Part shown: one piece after another, positions 22,955-33,266 of the stretch
Layout of the letters: each line of letters begins with the position of its first letter
How positions within the stretch are numbered: position 1 is the first letter of the stretch
NCBI GenBank assembly: GCA_037893225.1
Contig: JAZGUH010000184.1
Span: 1,054,001-1,118,000 of the forward strand
DNA from: Hippasteria phrygiana
Taxonomy: Eukaryota > Echinodermata > Asteroidea > Valvatida > Goniasteridae
Length of the DNA: 64,000 bases
Reading direction: 5' to 3'
Made by a program: the position numbers and the translations under genes
The notes under the pieces: generated by a model
The model's input: only the letters and a program-made list of their open reading frames with translations
Databases searched by the model: none
What the model was told of the DNA's origin: nothing

Positions 22955-23420
22955 ACACACGTTGCAATTGAAAGTTAACACTGTGAATGGCAAGGAGAAA
23001 TGTTGTGAAAAGAATTCACATTCGCATTCGCATATTTCACAGTTCGTGAGGAGGTCTCGATCCCGGTCACGAACCGCACGGGACCCATGCGATTTGGTGA
23101 CAGGGATACACTTTCACACGGCATGGAATCCATGCGTTTGTGACATTGATGCGATTTCATCGTACGGGACCCCGTGTTTCCAATGGTCGTGTGAAACGGA
23201 TTTTAACTTACAATGTGTTAAGGGGGGCTGGGTGAACATCCCACCCCCCCCCCCCCCCCCCCCCCCCCGGTGCTCCCCATTTGAAATCTTGAAATTAAAC
23301 AATTATACAAGCTGCAGTTCATTTACTTTCTGTGCCCACTTGAAAACATTCGTGCACCCCTGGTACCCCTGGTTTCACCCAGTTACATGTATGCCACTGG
23401 TTTTACACCATTGTCAAGGT
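22955..23420. repeat. Fragment of the GAAAGTTAACACTG element followed by a C-tract repeat
   Basis: TTGAAAGTTAACACTGTGAA and AAAAGAATTCACATTCGCAT match the ends of the family at 42815, 43335 and 54536. A ~26 C run at 23243 begins the G/C-tract repeat type. The 217-codon frame across this region crosses both repeats and is not regarded as a gene. Confidence 0.45.
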
Positions 23421-23989
23421 ACATGTACGACACGTTCAACATGCTGTAAGTTTTGTGAGATAAGCCACTTCAGAGTTTCAGCTGTGCATATATGCTCACA
23501 TGTCATGATTCAGGATGCAGCTTCAAGAAATGCAGCTTCAGGATGCAGCTTCAAGAAATACTTTTTTTTTTTTTTTACGGCTTTAAAAAATAACTTTGTG
23601 TGAACAAAAAGTTTTATATTCTTCTTTTTGAATAGGTGGATTTGGTTACCACGTCCCTCATAGACTTGTGTGCAATGCATGATCTGCTGTGTTTATCTCC
23701 AAGCAAATTGTTGAGTCTGTTGTGTGCACGTACGTGCAGTTGAATTTGCAAAAAGCTTATCGGCGAATTGCAACTGAAGTTAAAACGTCGCAGGGCTTTG
23801 TGACTTTGTGAAATCGGCCCCAGATTCTATTGGCTACCAAAAGGACACAGTGTAACCAGGTTTTGTTCTTCAGTAATGAAGAGTCGAAGGTCCAAAATGT
23901 TCTTATTGTGTAGGGTACATGTACATGTACATGTGATGTTTGTTAGGTCTGTCCTGCTGGTACATGTACTTTAGATAAAAATGCAACAG

Positions 23990-24169
23990 TTAACCCGTTC
24001 ACGCCGGGATTATTTTTCACGAGCCTGGGTGCCAGACGGGTTCAGGCCTGTATCTGCGGGTAACACACCCTGGCTTCGCTCACTGCGAGCCGGTCGCTGA
24101 CAGATATTTCCGCTGGATCCTTGCCTCGCTGAGTGCGTGTATACACGACATCCGACGCGAACTGGTTAA
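23990..24169. mobile_element. TTAA-flanked TIR element, family A (180 bp)
   Basis: It starts TTAACCCGTTCACGCCGGG and ends CGACGCGAACTGGTTAA, each including TTAA. Best preserved member of family A in the window. Confidence 0.7.
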
Positions 24170-24365
24170 CAATGAACATTTGTGATGAGCAGGCACTGTA
24201 CATGAAGTTGTCAACAATATTTATTTATTTATTTATTTATTTATTTTGTTGAACGTTCAACAGTGCAAGCACCAGAACTGATGGATATACATGTACATGT
24301 TGATTAATTCTTAAAAATAGACTTAATCATTAACCCCTTCTGTTATAATAGGGTGCCGGTATGCC

Positions 24366-25140
24366 ATAAGGTCTTTTCACACTATGTATGTTCGACCCGT
24401 GTTGAAATCTACACGGGTCCGACCCGTGTAGACTTCTTAAAATTTCAACACGGGTCGATTACGCTGCCTTTTCACACTAATCAACGCAGCGCTAGCATTT
24501 TTGCTACATGTGCATGTTTTGACCCGTGTATTTTGCAATCGTTTCACACTACACACACGGCCGGCCGTTCAACACGGGTCGAATCGGAAAATCCTTCATA
24601 CTGCATTCTGGTCATTCCATCGAGCTGGCTTTGGATGGAGCTGTCAGCCCAAATAGCCAACATACATTGTAGCATTCACCTCCTCCTCACTCCATGTCGG
24701 TCTTTTGTCTGATTTGGGGCCCATTTTCTTTGACATATCGGAGTAAAAAGAATCTCGTGAAAGTAGCATGTACAATTGAAATTAACGCGTGTTGTGCGCG
24801 TGCATGCGCAATGCCGCAGGTCAGAGGTTATTTGTTTGTTTGTTGCTGAATTAGCAACTACAGTGTGTAGTGCTGTGCACGCGCGCGCACTCCGATCCGC
24901 GGTTACATGGGTCGAACTCAACCGAGAGGTGTTCATACTACGACTTTCAACACGGGTCGAACTTACACGGGTCGAGAGCTCTCAACCCACCTCCCGAGCA
25001 GGGTTGAGTTTCAACCCGGGTTGAGCGCTCCACACGGGTCAGTGCCGTGTTTAAATGTTGCAGTGTGAAAAGGTCAGTCTAGTTAACACAGGTCGGACCG
25101 GGGTCCAACACCAAGATTTTTCGTAGTGTGAAAAGGCCTA
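24366..25140. mobile_element. TIR element ending TTTTCACACTA, copy 2
   Basis: TAAGGTCTTTTCACACTATG at the left and TAGTGTGAAAAGGCCTA at the right. Both end regions are dense in ACACGGGTCGA and its inverse, as in copy 1, while 24590-24890 is unique. GTTGAGCGCTC and GGGTCGAGAGCTCTCAACCC segments are shared with copy 1. Confidence 0.65.
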
Positions 25141-25460
25141 TAAAGTACCGAAGTCTGATGTCAGTTGGCACGACAACTGGCTCCAAACAAATGCAGATTT
25201 CACTGTTTTCTTTGTTAACAGCCAGTCATGCAAACATATTGACACAAAATAACAAAATATTTGGTTCCAAACATTGCATTGACGTCATCACTTCGGCACT
25301 CTATACAGGCTTGTGCAATTCACACACAAGCAGTTAAGGCGGTTCTTGTCTTTTGGTATTTTTCATTACTTTTTGTCACTTCCCCAGATCTTAACCATTC
25401 CATGCTCGGAGCTTGATAAGATTGCATCATAAGTTAATCAATCTATTCATCTCTTTACAG

Positions 25461-25519
25461 AATGAAGAGGGATTCTCCTGTTTTTATGGACAAGATCCTG
25501 AATGCAGCCAAATCTAAAG
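25461..25519 (+). CDS. ZMYND8: ZMYND8 homologue, exon 2 (residues 168-188)
   Basis: A 59 bp exon between CTCTTTACAG and GTGAGA. Its first base completes the Gly codon begun by exon 1; it then reads MKRDSPVFMDKILNAAKSK and leaves one base that joins exon 3 to form Asp. No domain; a short basic and helical-looking linker. The internal ATG (25462) could serve as an alternative start if exon 1 is skipped. Support is the exact fit of both splice phases; the exon is too short to judge by similarity. Confidence 0.6.
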
Positions 25520-25789
25520 GTGAGAGAAGTAGTGCATCTAACCAATTAATGATTTAGGGATTCGGTTTTCAGGCAAAAAGCCAATTATTTTTGGCTTTAT
25601 CAAGTACATGTAAAATGTAAAATTTAGTATTTCAATGGAACAATTGAAGCCTTAACTGAAGGCCTCCATTGTCTTTTTTCAGGCTTTGGACAAGAAGCTC
25701 ACTTTACATCCCTGAAGATTGCATGTATATGCAGGCCTGTTGTAAGCAGCATTTTATTTGTGGGCGGGGGTTTTGTGTATCCTAGTATG
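25520..25789. other. Intron 2 proximal part
   Basis: No element or gene recognised. Confidence 0.4.
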
Positions 25790-26297
25790 AAAGCCCATTA
25801 GCGCCAAGCAAAAAGCAAAATCAAATCCGTTATTACGGATTCACAATCCGTTAAGGATTCACAATCCATTATTACGGATTCACAATCCGTTATTACGGAT
25901 TCACAATCCGCTATTACGGATTCACAATCTGCAACTGTGCACAGTTGTGACACACATGACAGCAGTGGCATAGCTAAGGGGGGCTGGGGGGGGGGGGGGG
26001 GGGGGGGGGCGCACGCCCCCCATAAACAAATTCACCCCCCCCCCCCTCCCCCCCCCAGTGAAAATTTCTCAAACGCAGAAAATAATAGAATTATAAAGAA
26101 AAAACACTGAGCGCCCCCCCCCCCCCCCCCCCCACTGTAACAAGCAGCCCCCCCACTCGCCCCCCGAGACAGCGCTGGCTACGCTGCTGCATGACAGATG
26201 CCCAGCACCGCATGGAGCGGTTTCATCATTCAATAACGGATGTGAATCCGTAATAATGGATAATGAATTTTTGCTTGGTGCTAATGGGCTTTCGTAG
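25790..26297. mobile_element. TIR element with internal TCCGTTATTACGGA array and nested G-rich repeat
   Basis: AAAGCCCATTAGCGCCAAGC at the left is inverse to GCTTGGTGCTAATGGGCTTT at the right. Next to the left TIR are five units of a 21 bp repeat (AATCCGTTATTACGGATTCAC), each itself palindromic. 25966-26190 is a G/C-tract repeat insertion of the type at 2455-2630. Confidence 0.65.
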
Positions 26298-26617
26298 TAC
26301 TATCCAAATTGTGCAGACCAACTTTGAAAATTTTTGTAAAGAATGTTATAGAACTCGATTTTTTTTGCCCTGCAAAATATGTTGTAAAGTGGGGGGGAGG
26401 CCTGGATTTCAACAGCCACTCTTCCAAACAGGATACATATCAACATACATGTACAACATGGTGGGCCATTCACCTCCATGTCACCTCCATGTATCGTGCA
26501 GGGCAGGTTAAACTATGTGCATGCACGCACATGGCACACTTGACTGGTTTACTTGAATAAGCACTTCATTGGCATCACTAACCATGCAGTCCATGACGAC
26601 ACCTGAAAAAGGTCTGC

Positions 26618-26690
26618 AGGGCAAGCTCAGTTAGTAGAGCACCAGAACAGTTGTTTAGAGGTTCCAGGTTCGAACCCAGCTCCTGTCAGT
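26618..26690 (+). mobile_element. tRNA-derived SINE head
   Basis: GCAAGCTCAGTTAGTAGAGC (A box) and GGTTCGAACCC (B box) at tRNA-like spacing. Stems are imperfect and a repetitive tail follows, so it is a SINE remnant rather than a tRNA gene. Confidence 0.55.
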
Positions 26691-26699
26691 TGTTTTTGT

Positions 26700-27160
26700 T
26701 AAAGGCTTACATTGCCCTTAACCCTACCCTTCCCAAATCCTCTTTGCCAAATGGAGGAATTTGGAGGATTGAGGGTCTTTGGAAGTTAAAGCATCGAAGG
26801 ATTTTGCAGGATTCAGGGCATTAGAGGATTTTGCCTCTGGAGGAAAATGGAGGATCTAGGTCATCAGGCCCAATCTGATGCTGGATGATTTCGGAGGATT
26901 GAGGTTACTGGGGAGCTTATCCAAAACAAAGAGGAGGATTTTGCATTATTCAGGCAGTGGTCCCCACACTATGAACATCTAACAAAAGAAAAACGGCGCA
27001 CTAACAATGAAAGTCCATTGTTACTTGGCACTGAATCCATTGTTACTAGTTCACAGTGCCAGTTTGTAATACAAACATTGGAGGATTTTGGAATTGGAGG
27101 ATATTGGAGGATTCAGATTACATTACATTAGGAGTTGGGGTTAAATTCCCAACATTTCAT
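26700..27160 (+). repeat. Purine-rich GGAGGATT repeat (type 2)
   Basis: Imperfect repeats of GGAGGATT and GGATTTTG, including CCAATCTGATGCTGGATGAT and GCATTAGAGGATTTTGCCTC. The segment recurs in opposite orientation at 37690-38010, showing it is a dispersed element rather than local slippage. Bases 26980-27060 hold an unrelated insertion. Confidence 0.55.
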
Positions 27161-27234
27161 GTCTTTGCTTTCACCTATTTTTAAGGTCTGAGTATAAAAA
27201 GTGTACTATAATGTGAAATATTTATGGAAAAATT

Positions 27235-27660
27235 TTGACATCGGAACATTCGGACTGGTGCCGTCCACAGTGCAGCCTGTACACAGCCAAAGCACTACAG
27301 ACCAAGGGCACCACTCTCCAATGGTCTAACTTTTCTGGGCCAAACTGGCATGTATACCCAAAATGATTTTCGTCAATGATTTTCAGACAAACGGCGCATT
27401 TTCAAGCGATGGTCGTGTAGATTATTATATTCTACTTTTTAATGATCTTTCCAACCACAGCAATTTTCGGACGAATGCTTTGTGTAGCCCAATTGTCCTT
27501 TTTGAGGTATGGCGGACACAGGAGGGCGCTATTTGATTGGGGTAAACCTTTTGTGCCATGCAAAAAGGTTTACCTAAATCAAATAGCGCCCTCCTATTGT
27601 GTCCGCCATACCTCTGAAAAGGCTAATTGGGCGTCTGCAAGGCAGTGTGTCCCTTGAAAT
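27235..27660 (+). repeat. Second copy of the 18100-18740 repeat with a hairpin inserted
   Basis: It matches the 18.1-18.7 kb repeat (GGAACATTCGGACTGGTGCC, TTTTCAGACAAACGGCGCAT, TCTTTCCAACC) and is interrupted near GCCCAATTG by the hairpin at 27492-27632. Confidence 0.6.
27492..27632. repeat. ~140 bp near-perfect hairpin
   Basis: GAGGTATGGCGGACACAGGA and GGGCGCTATTTGATT are mirrored by AATCAAATAGCGCCCTCC and TGTCCGCCATACCTC around GTGCCATGC. Arms of about 60 bp, short loop. Confidence 0.75.
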
Positions 27661-27774
27661 AATATTTGACCAGTCCAGCCGCTTTTTCCCCCGCTTACCC
27701 AGCACTTAACCCATCCGATGATTCCCACCTACCCATTTTCAAATATTACATACCCAAGTCCTTTTAAGTATTAT

Positions 27775-29030
27775 TTTAACCCTAACCCACCTCAATCCTC
27801 CAAAATCCTGCTTGCAGTTTTGGAGGATTTTGGAGGATTGAGGATGAATGGTGTTTCAAGCGAGGAGGATTTTGGAGGATTGAGGATGAATGGTATTTCA
27901 GGAAAAAGAGGATTTTGAAGGATTGAGGGTGAATGGTGTTTCAAGCGAGGAAGATTTTGGAGGATTGAGGATAAATGGTATTTCAGGAAAAAGAGGATTT
28001 TGGAGGATTGAGGGTGAATGGTGTTTCAAGCGAGGAGGATTTTGAAGGATTGAGGATGAATGGTATTTCAGGAAAAAGAGGATTTTGAAGGATTGAGGGT
28101 GAATGGTGTTTCAAGCGAGGAGGATTTTGTAGGATTGAGGATGAATGGTATTTCAGGTAAGAGCATTTTGGAGGATTGAGGATGAATGGTGTTTCAAGCG
28201 ATGAGGATTGAGAATGAATGGTATTTCAGGAAAAAGGATTTTTGAGGATTGAGGATTGAGGATTAATGGTATTTCAGGAAAAAGAGGATTTTGGAGGATT
28301 GAGGATGAATGGTGTTTCAAGTGAGGAGGATTTTGTAGGATTGAGGATGAATGGTATTTCAGGAAAGAGGACTTTGGAGGATTGAGGATGAATGGTATTT
28401 TAGGAAAGAGCATTTTGGAGGATTGAGGATGAATGGTGTTTCGAGCGAGGAGGATTTTGGAGGATTGAGGATGAATGGTATTTCAGGAAAAAGAGGATTT
28501 TGGAGGATTGAGGATGAATGGTGTTTCAAGCGAGGAGGATTTTGTAGGATTGAGGATGAGTGGTATTTCAGGAAAGAGCATTTTGGAGGATTGAGGATGA
28601 ATGGTGTTTCGAGCGAGGAGGATTTTGGAGGATTGAGGATGAATGGTATTTCAGGAAAAAGAGGATTTTGAAGGATTGAGGGTGAATGGTGTTTAACCCT
28701 TTGCGTACGGATGACGTCTGTGGATGCACAAATAAAAGTGCCACCAGGCCGGAGGACGTCACTGGCCGCCGTTTGTGCAGTTTCAATCCATTGTTGGATT
28801 ATTGTTTATGATACGCTTGACTGCACAAACACATTGTAGCGGTTCGATTTGGCTGCCGGAACCGCCGCGACAACCGGACGTCTCCCGTAAAATACCGTGC
28901 CCAAGGGGTTAAAGCACAGGATGATTTTGGAGGATTGTGGATGAATGCATTTTTTGGGGCAGGGCAGTTGGAGGATTTTGGAGGATTGAGGATGGTTCCT
29001 AGCAAAAAGGGTCTAGGGGTTAGGGTTTAA
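27775..29030 (+). mobile_element. AACCCTAACCC-ended element with expanded GGAGGATT minisatellite
   Basis: It opens AACCCTAACCCACCTCAATC and closes GGTTCCTAGC...GGGGTTAGGGTTT, inverse ends also seen in the much shorter element at 58705-58985. The interior is an array of ~42 bp units in two alternating types, GGATGAATGGTATTTCAGGA and GGATGAATGGTGTTTCAAGC, making an ~85 bp dimer repeated about ten times (27815-28690). A TTAA element interrupts it at 28693-28912. Apparent reading frames follow the array and are not genes. Confidence 0.65.
28693..28912 (-). mobile_element. TTAA-flanked TIR element, family B, nested
   Basis: TTAACCCTTTGCGTACGGAT at the left and TACCGTGCCCAAGGGGTTAA at the right; the 220 bp body is the reverse of the copy at 30151-30371. 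It sits inside the GGAGGATT element, whose sequence resumes directly after the second TTAA. piggyBac-like. Confidence 0.75.
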
Positions 29031-29098
29031 GATGATGTTGATTGCTTAAAGAAGTCTGCGTCATTTTGTAGTTTTATGTAAATTGCATATTCGAGCAT
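29030..29098 (+). repeat. Solo arm of the 3.0 kb foldback
   Basis: GATGTTGATTGC, GTCTGCGTCATTTTGTAGTT and TTATGTAAATTG match the outer arm of the foldback at 3003-3452. It ends about 40 bp before the acceptor of exon 3, so branch-point sequence may derive from the repeat. Confidence 0.6.
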
Positions 29099-29138
29099 TG
29101 TTTGACCTATCATTCTCTTTCGTCGTGTTTTATGACAG

Positions 29139-29272
29139 ATGGGAAAACACCACCAAAGCGTAAACTGAGCCAGTCTAGTCCGAACGGCAGCAAGATGGGA
29201 CTGAAGCACAAGGCGGACTATGTGCCGCCCTCAAGCAAGAAACGGAAAATAGTCAGATCCAATCGAGATCAG
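29139..29272 (+). CDS. ZMYND8: ZMYND8 homologue, exon 3 (residues 188-232)
   Basis: Acceptor TTTTATGACAG, donor GTCAGC; 134 bp. It reads DGKTPPKRKLSQSSPNGSKM and then a strongly basic PSSKKRKIVRSN, a likely nuclear localisation signal. Vertebrate ZMYND8 also has a Ser/Lys-rich tail just before its PHD finger. It enters phase 2 and leaves phase 0, fitting both neighbours. No structured domain. Confidence 0.8.
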
Positions 29273-30150
29273 GTCAGCATGGCAACTAAATTGACGAATT
29301 GGACCTGAAACTGAAGCCTTTGTAGAGTTATATTAAATGATTAAAGCGCTAACTCCTCACTCCCTCATGCTAATGCTTTGAAGCCATCTTTAGGCGTGGC
29401 CACGTTTAGTGTTTGACTGAAGAGCAACTCAAATTATTTTAAAATGTCATTGCTTGCCATTCAGCATGCGTCTTCTGCATGCGTCTGCAAACATCCGGGA
29501 CTTTCACTTGAAAAAAATTGTTTTTACTCGCGTACTTTGCTGATGAATGTGCATTAAATTGGTGCGTAACAGCCTAGACCATTGTTGAAATAGCAGTGTC
29601 TTGAATGCAAGAAAATCAGTAAAAACGCAAATATACAAATAGCTATACAAATTTCAGGTTTTCCATAGGTTTGTACACAAACATGTAAATGCCAGGACGC
29701 TTCACCACATAGGCCTGGTTAGCACTCTTGTAATTTAACCCTAATGTCCAGATTACTCAATTGGTTTTTTAGTAGGATGGCAGGTCAAATTCAGTTGGCC
29801 GGTTTTGACTCTTGGGACAGGCATTGAGAGGATGGTCAGATTACTTACATGCATATTTTAGCCTTCCCTGCAGCAAAATGGAGCATGCCACTCTATATTC
29901 AACTAACAATGGCAAAGTTGAACCACCCAGCCAATACCAACCCAGACAGGGGTGATGTTTACATCAAAACACTATCTCAGCACTTTATCATACAGCTGTT
30001 TTGACAGGATCATCTTTTGGTGAGTCAATACCAGCCACTTACAAGCTGCAGACAGTACTTTAAGAGGTCAATATCAGTCAGCAAATATCCAACATCAACC
30101 CCTGTTCTATGGATCACAGCTATAGCCAAATCATTCTCATAGCTAGTTAC
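29273..30150. other. Intron 3 proximal part, nothing recognised
   Basis: AT-rich intronic sequence without a recognised element. Confidence 0.45.
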
Positions 30151-30371
30151 TTAACCCCTTGAGTACGGTATTTTACAGGAGACGTCGGGGTGCCGCGGCG
30201 GCTCTGGCAGCCAAGCGAACCGCTACAATGTGTTTGTGCAGTCAAGTGTAACCTATACACAATAATCCAACGATGGATTGAAACTGCACAAACAGCGGCC
30301 AATTGCGTCATCCGGCCTGGTGGCACTGTTTTTTTTGCGCCAAATTCCGTCATCCGTACGCAAGGGGTTAA
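30151..30371 (+). mobile_element. TTAA-flanked TIR element, family B (intact ends)
   Basis: TTAACCCCTTGAGTACGGTA to CCGTACGCAAGGGGTTAA; 221 bp with TTAA at both ends. Internal landmarks AGCCAAGCGAACCGCTACAA and AATCCAACGATGGATTGAAA are shared with 28693-28912 (reverse), 46508-46807 and, more diverged, 36829-37041. Confidence 0.75.
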
Positions 30372-30928
30372 GCCATGGAGAAATAAAACACATTTCTTCA
30401 TGCTTAAGCAGTCATCACAGGTCAATCATGTTGTTCTATGCATAGAATTCCAATGGGTCACAAATGGTCACCTGACTGTTTTTTACCCATGCAACAACAT
30501 GGCTCAGAATGTATTTTTGCATAGGAGGGTTCTAGGGTGAAGACCTGTGTACTACAAAATACTACTTTTCTGTAGCAACGAGTCTCTCTGTGTTTGATGA
30601 TTGAGTGTATCATGACAGCAGTCAAGATACTTGCAACTACAGAGTACTACTTCTATGCAATACAGCTAAGTTTTACTGGGTACTACCATTTGTGTCAATG
30701 AATTGGATGGCTATAAGATAAAATATTTTATCATCTCTGAAAACCAGCAGTTCATGATTTGTTTCCACCTTGGATGACAACAGACATTTTCCCTCCAACC
30801 TCAGCAACAAATGGTATAGTACTACATATTACTACATAGTTTATTTGGGGTGAAGTACCAAATACTAAAAAATACAACAAGCATTGTAGACAAATAGCGA
30901 GAGTACTGCATACTACAGTTTACTAGTA

Positions 30929-32301
30929 CAGTGGAACGCCGCTATAACAAACATTGCGATATCCACAGATTTTGTTCAGTATAGCAATCGTTCGGTATAG
31001 CGATTTTCAGCCGCCGGTTACTTAAGGACGACTTTAAACATGTGCCGGCCATTGAATCATGTAAGACCGCGTTCCCACTCGAATTGGGAAAAGGTGGATC
31101 AAGATCCGGCATTTTGGTGTGACCGTTGTCTAACCGCAACGAAACCGCAAGTCGCGTTCCCACTTATGCTTGATCCACCTTTTCGAACGGAAGTGTCGAG
31201 TCCGAAAGGTCACCGAGTTCAGTATTACGCATGCGCTTGCTTGCTGAGCGCGCGCTGTGTGGCTGCGTTGCATGCTGGGACGGGTCAAATACATGTGCGA
31301 TGTTTTGATGTTCGAAGTTTCAACATGGAGGAAGAAATCCAAATGCTTCTCGGTCTGATTTTACCCATGGATGCGGAGAGCAGTCCAAACTTAATCGTAA
31401 TATTATAAGTACTGGCTCGAATCGGATCGTAAAACGTATTTTCTTCAAACTTTGCTACGGTTGTTGTTCTATGACACGCTGCAGTCTATACACTAACACG
31501 GAAATATTTGTGGATGGAAAAATAAGTAAAATTACACGAATGAAAAAGGTTTAGAAGCGGACGACTTTCCAGTACGGAACGAAAGGAATACACATGTACG
31601 CTGAATGGATGCATGCACGCTTGCATCGCGCACGCGTGGTGACACATTTTGTATACAGCCCGTAGTTCAGTAGTTGTTTATTGTGCATGTCGTGCACGTG
31701 GAAAATGTTCACATGAGCTACACGCCTAAACGTATTTCTTCGTTCATCAGACCGCAAACTTTTCGCGGCACTCGTGCACCAGCCGGATGTTGACAGGTCA
31801 AATTGCCGGATCAGATCCACCTTTTGCGTTCCCACTTGATCGTGATCCACCAATTGCAGGATCTGATCCACCAATTGGGCGATCTGTATCCTGGTCTTTA
31901 GGTGGATCAAGAAAGGTGGATCAGATCCTGATCCACCTTATAACGGTTAGCGTTCCCACTAACACAATTGCAGGATCTGATCCACCAATTGGAGGATCTG
32001 ATCCGGCAATTTGGCAAAAGGTGGATCAGATCCCCCAATTGGTGGATCTAGTGGGAACGGGGTCTAATTACATGTTCATACTTAGTAAGCTTACCAGATT
32101 ATAAAGCAACAGTTGGCTTTTCCCTTCTATTCCTTGGGGAAATAGTAGCCACCTGTCACTCTTCAACATAAAGCTGTGGCCGTTTGGGAATTACAAACGG
32201 CCCAAATACCCGGTACAATGTTCGGTAAGTTTTGTACATAAAATTTGGGAGCCAAGGATGGTGTTCGGTATAGCGGTGTTCGGTATAGCGGCGTTCCACT
32301 G
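30929..32301. mobile_element. Pogo-like TIR element with nested insertion
   Basis: CAGTGGAACGCCGCTATAAC begins and ATAGCGGCGTTCCACTG ends it, with TA on each side. CAGT-starting TIRs with TA duplication fit Tc1/mariner-pogo MITEs. Nearly all of the interior (31062-32067) is another element. Confidence 0.7.
31062..32067. mobile_element. GTTCCCACT-ended TIR element built from GGTGGATCAGATCC repeats
   Basis: TAAGACCGCGTTCCCACT at the left and AGTGGGAACGGGGTCTAA at the right. CGTTCCCACT recurs inside (31150, 31826, 31951), and GGTGGATCAGATCC, GGATCTGATCCACCAATTGG and related words occur many times in both orientations, mostly at 31800-32050. The middle (31200-31790) is unique. No coding sequence recognised. 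Confidence 0.65.
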
Positions 32302-32372
32302 TAGTATTTTGTAGCTTTATGTGAGGTTAGGGTGAATATAGAGCTCTATGGTTTTCTTCATTGATTCTTCAG

Positions 32373-32516
32373 GATTCCAGGAACGACTTCTACTGCTGGG
32401 TTTGTCACAAGGAGGGCTCAGTTATCTGCTGTGAGCTCTGTCCACGGGTCTATCACCCCAAGTGTGCCAAGGTGGAGGGCGATCCGGTGGGGGACTGGTT
32501 CTGCCCAGAGTGTGAG
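32373..32516 (+). CDS. ZMYND8: ZMYND8 homologue, exon 4: PHD finger (residues 233-280)
   Basis: 144 bp, phase 0 at both ends (TTGATTCTTCAG / GTGGGT). It encodes a complete C4HC3 PHD finger: Cys240, 243, 252, 255, His260, Cys263, 276, 279, in the contexts [26 protein letters not shown] and GDWFCPECE. This is nearly the ZMYND8 PHD, which in vertebrates reads the histone H3 tail together with the adjacent bromodomain and PWWP domain to recruit repressor complexes. It is the firmest single evidence for the gene identity; ZMYND11 is the only close alternative and fits less well. Confidence 0.95.
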
Positions 32517-32696
32517 GTGGGTGCTGTGAAATATGTTGGTCAGAGTGTTTCAGGTTTGTATTTGAACCTTCAAACATCTAGTCTGAGTCTGAGTCACCAC
32601 TCCTGAGTTTGAGGCATGTGTTACTTGGGTTAAGTCTAAGTCACGAGGGTCAAGTCCAAGTCACCTATGCAAAGGTGTTTTTAATGGGTATCGCCA

Positions 32697-33175
32697 AAAG
32701 CCGTGTCTGCATTAGACCTTTTTGGTAAACCTACGGAAACTGTTGTCAACTTAACCAAATTTAGTCCAATGCGGACAGCTGGTAAACTTGCCCTATTGTC
32801 AAGTGTCGATCGGCGGTTTTACCCTCCGCAGCAGTAAGTTTTACAGGCCCGAGCAAGTTGCGGAAGAGTTACGTGGTAGGTTTTACGTCGCTGAAAAGTC
32901 CAATGCGGACAGCCACGGTAAAGTTTTGATCACGTGCCGTCTGCAGATCAATGCATGCCGCGCCTCTACGTTGGCATACACAATGAAATGCGTGTAAATT
33001 TAGCGCGTTCTACAAAACCACAGAGGACATTCACTGCATAATAGTTTATTTGGCCAAGGACTTTCAGCGAGTCGTGTAATCCAAGTGCGGACGCACGGAA
33101 GAATAACCACAGTGGAATGTTAACAATCATGTACGGTAACTTTTGACAATAATTAGTCCAATGCGAACGCGTCTA
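32697..33175. mobile_element. GTCCGCACTGGAC-motif TIR element, copy 2
   Basis: AAGCCGTGTCTGCATTAGAC at the left and AGTCCAATGCGAACGCGTCT at the right. AGTCCAATGCGGACAG recurs inside, and GACTTTCAGCGAGTCGTGTA...GTGCGGACGCACGG matches the damaged left part of the 19.63 kb copy in reverse. Confidence 0.6.
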
Positions 33176-33182
33176 TACACAA

Positions 33183-33235
33183 GGCCAAGGACCACTCAAG
33201 GTGTGGGCTACAAAAGACAAGGAATGACAAATTAT

Positions 33236-33266
<31 letters not shown>

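Noticed and set aside
22950..23603. 217-codon plus-strand frame
   Set aside because: Crosses two repeat fragments and a C run; no domain recognised.
25840..25935. CRISPR-like 21 bp repeats
   Set aside because: Head-to-tail units without spacers inside a TIR element.
27775..27800. Telomere-like AACCCTAACCC at several sites
   Set aside because: Only one or two units each, always at ends of the GGAGGATT element, so it is part of its TIR.
27718..28786. Repetitive frames on both strands in the GGAGGATT array
   Set aside because: Array artefacts interrupted by a nested TTAA element.
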